Source of the DNA: CAYVQE01 sp964633205 | GTDB lineage: Bacteria; Myxococcota; B64-G9 | Length of the DNA stretch: 36,315 nt | Assembly: GCA_964633205.1 (NCBI GenBank) | Contig: CAZWFN010000054.1 | Location: forward strand, 1 to 36,315 | Reading direction: 5' to 3' | Program-made: the position numbers and the translations under genes | Notes under the pieces: model-generated | Databases searched by the model: none | Told to the model about the DNA's origin: nothing | The model's input: the letters and a program-made list of their open reading frames with translations, nothing else | Shown: positions 1 to 7,533 of the stretch, one piece after another | How the letters are laid out: each line of letters starts with the position of its first letter | Position numbering within the stretch: position 1 is the first letter of the stretch

Positions 1-58
<58 letters not shown>

Positions 59-62
59 TCAA

Positions 63-101
63 AACCAAAAGGCCCCCACCCATCGGGTGGGGGTTTTTTG
101 G
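63..101 (+). terminator. Rho-independent terminator after tRNA-Asp
   Basis: A 9-bp perfect stem, CCCCCACCC (73-81) with GGGTGGGGG (85-93), closes a 3-base loop and is followed at once by six T (94-99). A-rich sequence before the stem makes it partly bidirectional. It lies 14 bases after the tRNA, as expected for the end of a tRNA transcript. Confidence 0.93.
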
Positions 102-160
102 TAAAACCAGGGTGTCAACACCAGGGTGTCAGACACCGGCACTTGACACTTTTATCCACA

Positions 161-188
161 TTGCGGCTGCCGTGTCTCCTGCTACACT
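161..188 (+). promoter_or_regulatory. Candidate sigma-70-type promoter for the lipoprotein at 291
   Basis: TTGCGG (161-166), 16 bases, then TACACT (183-188). It lies about 100 bases before the lipoprotein start. The match is moderate. A TTGACA at 143-148 is too far from this -10 to pair with it. Confidence 0.4.
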
Positions 189-290
189 ATTGTGGAGGGT
201 CCGGCGAACCGACCGGAACCGGTGCCGCAAGATTGGCGCTTGGCGGTCCGCCTGCTAAGATGGTCTGTCAATTTCAACTCGAGGTGCCCG

Positions 291-677
291 GTGCGCACGA
301 CGGCCTCGTTGACCCTGCTGGTCCTGTCCCTGCTCGCGGGAGGGTGCGCCGGCTCGATCCTGGTCACCCTGGAGCGCGAGGCCGAGCTGCACCTGCAGTG
401 CGACTGCGAGGAGTCCATCCGCCACGAGGAGATCAGCGCCGCGGTCGACGAGCGGCCGCCCGACCACGTCGGCATGGCGAGGTTTTACCGGGCCAGCTGC
501 TGCGGACAACAGGTCTTCCTCGAATGCCGCGCTTTCGTCCGCGAGCACCACCTTGTCCAGGCCCCGCCCGCCTGGCGCTCCGATAGTGTCGGCGACGTCT
601 ACTGGCGCTGCTGGACCATCGAGGACCCCACTGAAAAAGAAGAGGCCAAGGACGGGATAGGGGACCCAGTGCCCTGA
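291..677 (+). CDS. Small predicted lipoprotein of unknown function
   Basis: The start is taken as GTG at 291 because GAGG (281-284) sits just before it and the product then begins with a lipoprotein signal: RTT, a hydrophobic run, and the lipobox LAGGC with acceptor Cys19. The mature part is about 110 residues and contains CDC, CCGQQVFLEC and YWRC, so several cysteines could form disulfides outside the cytoplasm. I do not recognise a family. It is a single gene followed by a tandem repeat and a convergent toxin pseudogene. An upstream ATG in the same frame (192) exists but would bury the signal peptide. Confidence 0.7.
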   Translation: MRTTASLTLLVLSLLAGGCAGSILVTLEREAELHLQCDCEESIRHEEISAAVDERPPDHVGMARFYRASCCGQQVFLECRAFVREHHLVQAPPAWRSDSVGDVYWRCWTIEDPTEKEEAKDGIGDPVP

Positions 678-684
678 TCCGGAT

Positions 685-722
685 CTGCTCCAAACCTGGA
701 ACTGCTCCAAACCTGGAACTGC
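685..722 (+). repeat. 17-bp tandem repeat, 2.2 copies
   Basis: The unit CTGCTCCAAACCTGGAA occurs at 685-701 and again, unchanged, at 702-718, followed by CTGC. It lies just after the lipoprotein stop and before the end of the opposite-strand vapC remnant. No function is evident. Confidence 0.85.
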
Positions 723-737
723 CTTGGGAGCCCTCAC

Positions 738-1213
738 CTAATCCAGCGGCCACGACAGGACTTCGACGAATTCACGCAAGCTCTCGAAATCCATGTCACC
801 AGTGGCCACGGCACATCCTCTGACAGCGGCCGTGGCGGCGATGAGCACATCGACATCCGAGGGCAGGCGCGGCCTTTCTTCTTCAGGGCAGTCCACATTT
901 TTGCTGCGCTCGTCGCAATCTGCTCGTCGACGGGATGCACGATGGATTGACGGCATAACCTGTCCAGGGCGTCCAGTTGTACGGTGGCGCCGACATCGCG
1001 CAGGCCGCGTTCCTTTTCGAAACGTGACAGGGCGCTGAATTCGAGCTTCGGGTGCTCGCTGAGGTAGTGAGCGATTTCTCCGGTGATCCTGTTCTCGGCT
1101 CCAGCGCGTCTTGAATCGAGGTAGCGGCTGAATACGGTTGTGTCTAGTAGAGTCTTGATCCGTACGTTCTCCGCAGCTTGCGTAGAAGTTGTCGGTGCTC
1201 GACAACGGTGCAT
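738..1213 (-). pseudogene. VapC-type PIN-domain toxin, broken by a frameshift
   Basis: One frame reads IKTLLDTTVFSRYLD, the PIN start with its first acidic residue, and runs to TALKKKGR. The next frame then continues RLPSDVDVLIAATAAVRGCAVATGDMDF, which is the PIN C-terminal half with the DVLIAATA motif and a conserved late Asp. The two halves join if one base is missing near 865-875, so the gene carries a one-base deletion. The normal start is also unclear: the ATG at 1213 adds a non-homologous leader, and a GGAG-like site lies before a non-start GTA codon. No VapB-like antitoxin lies next to it. A base-call error at the shift is the main alternative to a dead toxin. Confidence 0.75.
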
Positions 1214-1269
1214 CAACTCCAACGCGGCCCGACCCTTTTGGTTGCGGCGGAGCCGCGATGGGATCCTGT

Positions 1270-2079
1270 TCAATGGGATTCAAATTCTCCGGAAGAAAAC
1301 ATCGTGTTCTCCAGCGAGTTGGAATCGACGCGGCCGAGTTCCTCGGCTGACAACCCCGCGAGCACCTGACCCGCCGTCCTGACGATGCGCTCACGCCTTT
1401 CCGTCCATGATTCATGTCGGTAGGGATCGATTCGAATTCCAGCCCTGCGCGCCTCGTCGATGACCGTGCAGGCGTTGGTGTAGGCACGGTGACAGTACTC
1501 GGCGGTCAGGACCGGCAGGCCAATCCCATCCCGCTCTGCCGCGGCGACTGCGGCCAACGTGTACAGCTGCATGTTGAAGCCGGCCCTCAGTTCGGGCTCC
1601 TGGCTGGACTCGCCATCGTCCAACTCTTGCCTGACCGAATCGAGTGCTCCAGGCGCCAGATGGTCGATGATGGGTATGGCGATGCGCATCATCTCCATCT
1701 GGGTGTTCCAGGCCCACTCCAGGCTGTCCCATACAGCGTCACCGAGTCGCTCGGAAATGCGCAGGCGCGCCTTGTTCAGACTGCGTACCTCCACCTCCTC
1801 CACCATCCTGATCATGGCTTCCGAGTCGCTGGAAAACAGCTTGATGGTCGCGGCGAATTCGATACCCATGGACGCCAGTTTTTGACCCAGGCCTTCCTCC
1901 AACTCGTCGAGTTCCGTTTGGTTTGTGCAAGACCAGACGGGCTCCAAGATGGTCTTCCGGAGCCTGTTGGGAAACCACACCAGGCGGGCCTTGTCTGCGG
2001 CCGGGATTTTTCGAGTCAGCCGCTCGAAACCCTCGGGCGTGATCAGGACACCTGGCGGCCTGGGAACGACTGCACTCAA
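1270..2079 (-). CDS. Uncharacterised protein, 269 aa
   Basis: The start is taken as TTG at 2079 because GGAGG lies 6 bases before it on the minus strand. An in-frame ATG at 2106 has no such site. The product is soluble and mostly helical in appearance, with acidic stretches (ELDELEEGLGQKL, MVEEVEV), and has no signal peptide or membrane segment. I do not recognise a family. It lies about 60 bases upstream of the broken vapC on the same strand and could share its transcript. That is context only and does not make it an antitoxin. Confidence 0.6.
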   Translation of the reverse strand: MSAVVPRPPGVLITPEGFERLTRKIPAADKARLVWFPNRLRKTILEPVWSCTNQTELDELEEGLGQKLASMGIEFAATIKLFSSDSEAMIRMVEEVEVRSLNKARLRISERLGDAVWDSLEWAWNTQMEMMRIAIPIIDHLAPGALDSVRQELDDGESSQEPELRAGFNMQLYTLAAVAAAERDGIGLPVLTAEYCHRAYTNACTVIDEARRAGIRIDPYRHESWTERRERIVRTAGQVLAGLSAEELGRVDSNSLENTMFSSGEFESH

Positions 2080-2396
2080 CCTGCACCTCCAGAACCATGG
2101 TAGCACAAACCCGGTAACGCCACGAGATGTGAAAAATCGGCCGCCAACCGAACGACACCCTTTTCCAGTTCTAGTCCATTTGCCGCCGACCAGGGGGATG
2201 CCAGGCTGCGGGTACTCTATACTCTATTCGCGACACAAACTGCCGGCCAGCAGGGCTGGCCGAGCTGTAACAACAACGCGCCCATCATCTCGGTTGTCAA
2301 GAGCCAGAAGATTCAGCCGCTCGAGCAGTAGCCCGGCAGCAGCCATCCCGCCGATTTCTACCGGCCGTCAGGCGCCCGGCAGGATCCAGGGCGCCG
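2080..2396. other. 317-bp gap without a clear gene
   Basis: No convincing coding sequence is seen. It holds an 8-bp inverted repeat, CGGCCAGC (2244-2251) and GCTGGCCG (2255-2262), with a 3-base loop and no T run. It probably also contains the eroded 5' part of the GGDEF gene that follows. Confidence 0.4.
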
Positions 2397-2804
2397 GTGC
2401 GGCTGCGATTCCAGCGGTACGACAGGTGTCCGCTGCCGCTAGACCGGCGCCGATTGGCCGAAGATATGCAGGCGTCCATCCGCGAGGTCGATCGGGTGGC
2501 GCGGTTCGGTGGTGATGAGTTCTGCGTGGTGCTTCCGGGCAGCGACACCGATGACGGCCTGGTGGTGGCCCACAAACTGTGACGTAAAATCAAGGCCCTG
2601 CCCGGGCCGGACGGTTTGGACGGGCCGGTGCCGCGGGTGAGTATCTCGGTGGGCGTGGCGGCCTGTCCCCAGCAGTGCGCCAATCCATTTCGAGCCGATG
2701 CGCTGGACAACCTGATCGACGCCGCCGATCGCGCCGCCTACGAGGCCAAGCGCCGCGGCCGCGATCAGGTGATCTCGGCCGCCGAGGTCGCGCCGTTGCC
2801 GTAG
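2397..2804 (+). pseudogene. GGDEF (diguanylate cyclase) remnant with an internal stop
   Basis: The frame reads LAEDMQASIREVDRVARFGGDEFCVVLP, including the GGDEF active-site motif, then meets TGA at 2580-2582. After it, the same frame goes on with PRVSISVGVAACPQ and ADRAAYEAKRRGRDQV, the normal end of a GGDEF domain, and stops at 2804. CGA to TGA at this site would explain the break. The N-terminal third of the domain (metal site and the DxxxFKxxND region) is missing or scrambled before about 2430, and no sensor domain is visible. The gene is therefore dead, having both a truncated 5' end and a nonsense codon. Confidence 0.85.
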
Positions 2805-2822
2805 GTCGACCCAGGGGGCACA

Positions 2823-2842
2823 CCACCACGGGCCGGTGGTGG
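2823..2842. repeat. 7-bp inverted repeat after the GGDEF remnant
   Basis: CCACCAC (2823-2829) and GTGGTGG (2836-2842) enclose GGGCCG. There is no T run on either strand, so it is at best a weak terminator between the remnant and the opposite-strand genes. Confidence 0.35.
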
Positions 2843-2955
2843 CGCAGCGGAAACGGCCAGCGGCCGTTGTGGACGGTCGTCCCGGGTTGGCCTCGAGAGC
2901 CGGTGTCGGACACGGTCGGGAATCGGTCAGGCGCTGGGCCTCGATTCGGGGAACT

Positions 2956-3060
2956 TCAAGGCAGGTTCTCCCAGGCGTCGTCGCGCTTGATCTCGACGTC
3001 CACATCGATGCTGCCGTAGCGGAATCCCAGCGACAGGGGTATCTCGCCCTTGTCCGCCAC
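2956..3060 (-). CDS. Small ORF of 34 aa, unknown
   Basis: GTG at 3060 opens a 34-residue frame beginning VADKGEIPLSLGFRYGSIDV and ending DDAWENLP before TGA. The mixed, non-repetitive composition looks coding, unlike the Arg/Pro-rich shadow frames around it. It begins 38 bases after the stop of the secreted protein gene (3099-3980) on the same strand, so it could be the last gene of that operon or the remnant of a larger gene. No family is recognised. Confidence 0.35.
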   Translation of the reverse strand: MADKGEIPLSLGFRYGSIDVDVEIKRDDAWENLP

Positions 3061-3098
3061 CCCGCCGACCCAGCGGACGACGGCGGGAGGCCGGAGCC

Positions 3099-3980
3099 TC
3101 AGTCTTCCCGGCGCCGGGTGCGCCAGCGGCGGCAGGCCTCTCGGCTGCGGAACAGGGCCGGGGGCTGGTCGTCGCCGGGGACGGTGAGAAAGGTGCGGCC
3201 TTGGAGCAGCGGTGCCAGCCGGGCCCGGGTGGCGGCGGTGGGGTCGGGCGGGCAGGGCCCGGAGCAGTCGACCGGTTCGGATGTGCGAATTCGTTGCGGG
3301 CCGGCGTGGCCGCTGCCCACGCCGAAGCCGGGGCTGACCGAGCGGGCCCGGACGCCGAGCGCCCGGCAGCGGCGGCAGGTGCGCTCGCCGCCCTGGCGGC
3401 AGGGGCTGGTGACCTCCAGCGGCCGGTTGCAGGCCAATTCGAGCTCGACCAGAAAGCCCGCGTACCAGGCGGCCTGGTCGGTCACCCGGCTCAGGGTGCC
3501 CGGCCGGCTCTCCAACTCGCTCCGGCCGCCGCCGCCGCTCTCGACCCAGCGGCCCGCGGCGTCGCGTTCGTAGCTGGTCCAGCCGGGGACCAGCAGGTCG
3601 ATGCTGCGGCCGAAGCGCACCGTGCGCGACTCGACCCGCTTGACCCCGCCGGTCACGGTGGTCTTGACCTCGGTCCGGCCCACCAGGGCGTCGTTGTCGC
3701 GCCGCACCCGGATCGGCCGGCAGCGGCTGTCGTAGACCAGCGCGCTGCCGTCTGCGGGCACCCAGGCCAGCAGCGCCGGCAGGGGAACGGCGCCCAGCTC
3801 CAGCGGCCGGTAGTCCGCCAGCGCCGGTAGCGCGGCCGTGGCCCGCTGCCAGGCGGCGGCGAAGTCGGCCTCGGCCTCGCCGCCGCGGGCCGTCAGGGCG
3901 CTGAGCAGCAGGGCGGCGCCCGCCGCTGCGGCCCACCAGGCCCGGTTGCGACCCCGGGCGGATTCAACCGCGCGTCTCAT
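3099..3980 (-). CDS. Putative exported protein, unknown function
   Basis: The start is taken as ATG at 3980 (MRRAVESARGRNRAWW), which gives a basic N-terminus followed by a hydrophobic segment at about residues 15-33, a signal peptide or anchor. The rest is a soluble domain with several cysteines in its C-terminal half (CRQGGERTCRRCRALG, VDCSGPCPPD). An earlier ATG at 4019 is possible. The upstream membrane ORF overlaps its 5' end by 17 bases, which suggests an operon read from 4495 leftward. I do not recognise a family. Confidence 0.65.
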   Translation of the reverse strand: MRRAVESARGRNRAWWAAAAGAALLLSALTARGGEAEADFAAAWQRATAALPALADYRPLELGAVPLPALLAWVPADGSALVYDSRCRPIRVRRDNDALVGRTEVKTTVTGGVKRVESRTVRFGRSIDLLVPGWTSYERDAAGRWVESGGGGRSELESRPGTLSRVTDQAAWYAGFLVELELACNRPLEVTSPCRQGGERTCRRCRALGVRARSVSPGFGVGSGHAGPQRIRTSEPVDCSGPCPPDPTAATRARLAPLLQGRTFLTVPGDDQPPALFRSREACRRWRTRRRED

Positions 3981-4296
3981 GCCCACCAAGATACCACCTT
4001 CTGCCAGCGCGATCAGCACCGCGCTCCGATCGGCTGCCGGTTGACAAGGACAAAACCAGAAACAGGCTGAAGCCGGATAGCTCGGCGTGTTCGGGCAGAT
4101 AGTCGTAGGCGGCCAACAAGCCCAGCAGCGGCCACTGCGCGCTGGCCTGGATGCGGGCGCCGAAGTCGAAGCCCGGGGTGATCAGCAACAAGTGGACGGC
4201 GCCCAGGCCCAGCGAGGGGATGATCCAGTAGCTGGTCAGGGCCGGCGGCTGCCGGGCTTCAGGCGACCTCGTCGAACACGGCGTCCGGCCAGGCAT
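3964..4296 (-). CDS. Small membrane ORF, possible gene
   Basis: The frame encodes hydrophobic segments (YWIIPSLGLGAVHLLLITP, WPLLGLLAAYDYL, FSLFLVLSL) quite unlike the Arg-rich shadows on the other strand, so it may be a two- or three-helix membrane protein. From ATG 4296 it would overlap the zinc-ribbon gene by 38 bases, and its stop overlaps the next gene by 17. This nesting fits a coupled operon. The Shine-Dalgarno match is poor and the start could be a later, non-ATG codon. It could also be a fragment. Confidence 0.38.
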   Translation of the reverse strand: MPGRTPCSTRSPEARQPPALTSYWIIPSLGLGAVHLLLITPGFDFGARIQASAQWPLLGLLAAYDYLPEHAELSGFSLFLVLSLSTGSRSERGADRAGRRWYLGGHETRG

Positions 4297-4495
4297 CCGG
4301 CTCTGCGCCGTGGCTGTGGTTTTCGGCCAGGCTGCGGTGCAGCGAGCGGACCGCGGCCTGGTCCGGGTCCTCCAGCTCGAAGCCGCAGTGGGCGCAGACG
4401 GCGCCGCCGGGCACGGTGACCAGCAGCGCGCCGCATTCGTGGCAGTGGCGCCAGTAGTCCATCAGGTTCAGAATCTCGTGGGCGTCGGTCTGCAT
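4259..4495 (-). CDS. Small zinc-ribbon protein, 78 aa
   Basis: Starting at ATG 4495 (GGAGG 8 bases upstream), the product has CHECGALLVTVPGGAVCAHCG, two CxxC pairs 13 residues apart that would bind one zinc ion as a zinc ribbon. The rest is acidic and His-containing (ENHSHGAEPDAWPD). It is the first gene of a minus-strand run with two overlapping downstream ORFs. Function is unknown. Small zinc ribbons of this kind are often protein- or nucleic-acid-binding adaptors, but nothing here shows which. Confidence 0.72.
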   Translation of the reverse strand: MQTDAHEILNLMDYWRHCHECGALLVTVPGGAVCAHCGFELEDPDQAAVRSLHRSLAENHSHGAEPDAWPDAVFDEVA

Positions 4496-4587
4496 GGCAC
4501 GGGCCTCCATTCGCGTCGTCATCACGCCTTGTGGTGTAGCAGGCCGGTCTGACATTCTCCGACATTCAAAGGCCGGGCGGATGCGGA

Positions 4588-4617
4588 TTGCGCTTCGGGC
4601 GCAGCTGGGCCTATGCT
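4588..4617 (+). promoter_or_regulatory. Candidate promoter of the AttH-like gene
   Basis: TTGCGC (4588-4593), 18 bases, then TATGCT (4612-4617). The -10 ends six bases before ATG 4624, so transcription would start at or next to the start codon and the mRNA would be nearly leaderless. This agrees with the absence of a good ribosome binding site there. Confidence 0.4.
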
Positions 4618-4623
4618 GGCGGC

Positions 4624-5811
4624 ATGCAAGCGACGACAGGACGCAAGACGCGGGCGATGGGGTGTCTCGGGCTGGGCTGTCTGCTGGGCGCGCTGGGCCC
4701 GGCCGCTTGCGGCGACGGCCAGCGCTGCGATTTCAGCGCGCCGCGCTGCGCCGGCGAGGTGGCGGTGGCCTGTGTCGACGGCCAGCGCCGGGAGGAGCCC
4801 TGCGGCGCCGGCAGCTACTGCAACCGCGGCCAATGCGTGCCCATGGCCTTTTCGCTGCCGGCCGACGCCGGGCCGCACCCGGCGCGCACCGAGTGGTGGT
4901 ACTACACCGGCCACCTGAGCGATGGCGAGCGCGACTGGGGCTTCCAGGTGACCATCTTCGAGTACGACCTCAACGGCTACTACGGCTACATGTGCCACGT
5001 GGGGCTGGTCGACGAGGCGCAGGGGCTGCACCTGCACACCGACGGCATCACCCTGACCCCGCACACCTGGAGCGACCGCGAGCTGGGCGTGCTCAACTGC
5101 GACTTCAGCCTGGACGGCCTGGGCGCCGATCGCATCCGCGGCGTCATCCCCGAGGGTGCGGAGAAGGACGGCCATGCCGGCGAGTGGGTGATCGAGCTGC
5201 AGCTCCAGCCCAGCAAGCGGGTGGTGCCCCACGGCGGCGACGGCATCATCCCGATGTCGGCCGCCGGCGGCACCAGCTGGTATTACTCCTTCACCCGGCT
5301 CGAGGCCAGCGGCAGCCTGACGCTGCCGGGCCGCGGGCAGGTGGCGGTGACGGGCCTGGCCTGGATGGATCACCAGTGGGGCGACTTCGACATCAGCGAG
5401 TTCAAGGGCTGGGACTGGTGGAGCATGCAGCTCGACGACGGGCGCGAGATCATGCTGTTCACCTTCCGCGACTGGGAGGGCGAGCTGGTCAGCCAGGCCG
5501 GCACCCTGGTCGCGCCGGACGGCAGCCTGACCCAGCTGGAGGGCCTGGACGCCTTTTCCATCACGCCGCGCCGCTTCTGGCAAAGCCCCCACACCGACGG
5601 CAACTACCCGCTGGACTGGGACATCCGCATCGAAGACGGCGACTGGACGCTCGAGGTGCTCACGCCCATCGACGACCAGGAGATGCACAACCTCGCCCAG
5701 AACTACTGGGAAGGCGTGACCCACATCAGCGGCCGGCGCGGCCAGCAGCCGGTCACCGGTGTCGGCTTCACCGAGCTGACCGGCTACGCCTCCGACTGGC
5801 TGGACCCCTGA
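4624..5811 (+). CDS. Secreted AttH/CrtC-like lipocalin-fold protein (lipoprotein)
   Basis: From ATG 4624 the product has a signal peptide ending in LGPAAC (Cys29), so it is probably a lipoprotein. A short Cys-rich, linker-like region follows (seven Cys up to about residue 76). The rest carries the signatures of the AttH/CrtC (hydroxyneurosporene synthase-like, COG5621 predicted secreted hydrolase) family: RTEWWYYTGHL, GLAWMDHQWGDF and NYWEGVTHISG. Relatives include carotenoid hydratase CrtC and AttH of agrobacteria. No carotenoid genes are nearby, so the substrate is unknown. It is a single gene with its own promoter; a weak stem (5827-5843) follows. Confidence 0.88.
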   Translation: MQATTGRKTRAMGCLGLGCLLGALGPAACGDGQRCDFSAPRCAGEVAVACVDGQRREEPCGAGSYCNRGQCVPMAFSLPADAGPHPARTEWWYYTGHLSDGERDWGFQVTIFEYDLNGYYGYMCHVGLVDEAQGLHLHTDGITLTPHTWSDRELGVLNCDFSLDGLGADRIRGVIPEGAEKDGHAGEWVIELQLQPSKRVVPHGGDGIIPMSAAGGTSWYYSFTRLEASGSLTLPGRGQVAVTGLAWMDHQWGDFDISEFKGWDWWSMQLDDGREIMLFTFRDWEGELVSQAGTLVAPDGSLTQLEGLDAFSITPRRFWQSPHTDGNYPLDWDIRIEDGDWTLEVLTPIDDQEMHNLAQNYWEGVTHISGRRGQQPVTGVGFTELTGYASDWLDP

Positions 5812-5965
5812 GAAACACCTGGCCGGAGGCCCATCTGGGGCCTTCCAGCTCCCATCGTTCCGCTCGCCAACGGCCGGCCTCGCCTGGGCACAGCCGCCGG
5901 GCATTATAACCCATTGGTATTTCTGGCTTCGCTGCAGCGGCTTGCTGTCAGCCAGCCGCACCCAC

Positions 5966-5979
5966 GAAAAACTTTCCGC
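5966..5979 (+). promoter_or_regulatory. Possible ECF-type promoter element upstream of the sigma gene
   Basis: An A/T block, GAAAAACTTTCCGC, stands out in a very GC-rich 220-bp gap and lies about 60 bases before the sigma factor start. ECF sigma operons are often self-controlled from such elements. I cannot assign the -10, so this is a pointer only. Confidence 0.25.
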
Positions 5980-6036
5980 AGCCGCGCAAGGTTCTGCCGG
6001 TTGGCCGGTATATGGTGCGTGTTGGGAGGAGCCAGC

Positions 6037-6636
6037 GTGGCCGAGCCGGACAGCGACGCGATCTTGATGCGGCGAACCGCCCGGGGAGACGGTCAGGCCT
6101 TTCGGACCTTGGTCGAGCGCCATCACGTGGCCGTGTTCGGGCTGGCCCGACGCCAGCTCGGCTCGGACGCCGACGCCGAGGAGGTGGCCCAGGATGCCTT
6201 CCTGCGACTGTTCCAGGCGGCCGGCCGCTATCGGCCGGAGGTGCCCCTGCGCAGCTACCTGATGATCATCACCGCCCGGCTGTGCCTCAACCGGAGCGCC
6301 CGCAAGGAACGCCGGAGCGTAGAGCTGCGGGCGCCGCAGGCGCTGGATACAGTCGCGCCCGCCGGGTCCGGCTCACAGCCGCAGCGGGTGTTGGAGCGCC
6401 GAGAGCTGGAGACGCGGGTGCGCCGGGCGCTAGCCGACCTGCCGGCCGACCAGCGGCTGGCCATGGTGATGATGCGCTTCGAAGGTCTGGACTGCGCCGA
6501 GATCGCCAGCGCGATGAAGCGCTCGGTGGGCGCGGTGCACGCCTTGCTGTTTCGGGCGCGGAACGCATTGCGCCAGAGCCTGGCGCCGGTACCTGGCTCG
6601 AGACTCGAGGAGGTGGACGATGAGCCGGAGCTGTAG
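6037..6636 (+). CDS. ECF-family RNA polymerase sigma factor
   Basis: GTG 6037 is chosen because GGGAGGAG (6024-6031) lies just before it. The 199-residue product has sigma region 2 (residues about 10-85, with FRTLVERHHVAVFGLARRQLGSDADAEEVAQDAFLRLF) and region 4 (about 125-180, LPADQRLAMVMMRFEGLDCAEIASAMKRSVGAVHALLFRARNALR). There is no extra C-terminal domain. It overlaps the anti-sigma gene by 17 bases and opens a sigma, anti-sigma, periplasmic sensor trio arranged like CnrH, CnrY and CnrX of Cupriavidus, though in a different order. It probably activates this operon and perhaps the Cys-rich lipoprotein gene downstream. Confidence 0.93.
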   Translation: MAEPDSDAILMRRTARGDGQAFRTLVERHHVAVFGLARRQLGSDADAEEVAQDAFLRLFQAAGRYRPEVPLRSYLMIITARLCLNRSARKERRSVELRAPQALDTVAPAGSGSQPQRVLERRELETRVRRALADLPADQRLAMVMMRFEGLDCAEIASAMKRSVGAVHALLFRARNALRQSLAPVPGSRLEEVDDEPEL

Positions 6637-7060
6637 ACGCTGCCGTGAAGAGCTCTCCCGCTTGCCACCCGGAACGGAGCTGCCCGAGGCACTTGCAGCT
6701 CATCTGCGCGCTTGCCCTGAATGTCGCAGCTGGCAGGAGCAAGACGCCGGCGCCTGGACGGCGTTGGGGGCGCTTGCACAGCCGGTGCCACCGGCCGGGC
6801 TGGTGGCGCGGATCGTGGAGGCGGGCTCCCGGGCACGCGGACGCGGTAGAGTCGGTCCGGCCTTCAAGCTGGCCGCGGCCGCGGCTGCCCTGGCGGGTGC
6901 CCTGGCCGGCGCCTGGCTGGGCAGCGGGCTGTTCGGGTCGACCGAGATCGAGCCGGCAAGGGCGCCCGAGGAGGTTTTCGCCGACCTGTTCGACGCCGCG
7001 CCGGAAAGGGCTCTCGATCTGCCGTTGCTGGAGGACGCGGCGTCCGGGAGGGGGCCATGA
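6620..7060 (+). CDS. Zinc-binding (ZAS-type) transmembrane anti-sigma factor
   Basis: The N-terminus has Cys5, Cys8, His28, Cys32 and Cys35 (CRRC, then HLRACPEC), the HxxxCxxC zinc motif of ZAS anti-sigma factors. A hydrophobic segment at about residues 78-100 (FKLAAAAAALAGALAGAWLGSGLF) would cross the membrane, leaving a short acidic tail outside. It starts inside the sigma gene (17-base overlap), and the sensor gene starts in its last codons (ATGA). Both point to translational coupling and a fixed stoichiometry with the sigma factor it should hold inactive. Confidence 0.85.
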   Translation: MSRSCRRCREELSRLPPGTELPEALAAHLRACPECRSWQEQDAGAWTALGALAQPVPPAGLVARIVEAGSRARGRGRVGPAFKLAAAAAALAGALAGAWLGSGLFGSTEIEPARAPEEVFADLFDAAPERALDLPLLEDAASGRGP

Positions 7061-7518
7061 AGTGGAAGATCGCCATGGTGGTGCTCCTATTCTCCCTGGC
7101 CTGCAACGTCGTGGCCGTGGTGGCCTTCTTCGTATCGCGTCCGGCCGGGGCTTGTCCGGCCCGCAGCCTGGCCCGCGTCGAGGGCGAAAAGCTCGAGCTC
7201 ACCCCGGAGCAACAAGAGCAGTTCGACCGGCTCGACGCGGCCTACCATGAAGCGAGGCGTGCCGTTGCCGGGCGCCTGCTCGCGCTGCGCCGCGCGTTGC
7301 TGCGCCGGGTGCTCGCCGGGAGCACGGACCCGGCTGGGATCGAAGAGCTGTTGGGGCGGGTTGGCGAGGAGCAGGCCGTGCTGCAGCGGCAGCTGATCGA
7401 GAACATGCGGGCCAAGGTCCGGCTGCTCGATCCGGGGCAGCGTGAGGTCTACCGCAAGCTGGTGGAAAACCTGGCAGGCGGCTGCGGCTGTGGTGGCTGC
7501 GCCGTAAATTGCCACTGA
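7057..7518 (+). CDS. CnrX/Spy-like periplasmic heavy-metal sensor with Cys-rich tail
   Basis: An N-terminal membrane anchor (residues about 5-28) precedes a helical domain with LELTPEQQEQFDRLDAAYH and RRAVAGRLLALRRALL, the pattern of the heavy-metal-resistance/CnrX/ZraP-type periplasmic proteins, which sense metal or bind misfolded proteins. The C-terminus is unusual: GGCGCGGCAVNCH, four cysteines and a His in 13 residues, a likely soft-metal or disulfide site. Its start overlaps the anti-sigma stop by 4 bases (ATGA). In the CnrYXH system the sensor relays periplasmic metal to the anti-sigma factor, and the same is inferred here. Confidence 0.78.
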   Translation: MKWKIAMVVLLFSLACNVVAVVAFFVSRPAGACPARSLARVEGEKLELTPEQQEQFDRLDAAYHEARRAVAGRLLALRRALLRRVLAGSTDPAGIEELLGRVGEEQAVLQRQLIENMRAKVRLLDPGQREVYRKLVENLAGGCGCGGCAVNCH

Positions 7519-7533
7519 AACGGGAGGTTAGAG

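Noticed and set aside
2956..3936. Long minus-strand frame overlapping the exported protein gene
   Set aside because: Above 3060 it is an Arg/Gly/Pro-rich shadow; only its last 34 codons look coding and are listed separately.
4522..6126. A 534-codon open frame on the minus strand across the AttH-like gene
   Set aside because: Biased composition without motifs; the plus-strand protein has the EWWYYTGHL and DHQWGDF signatures.
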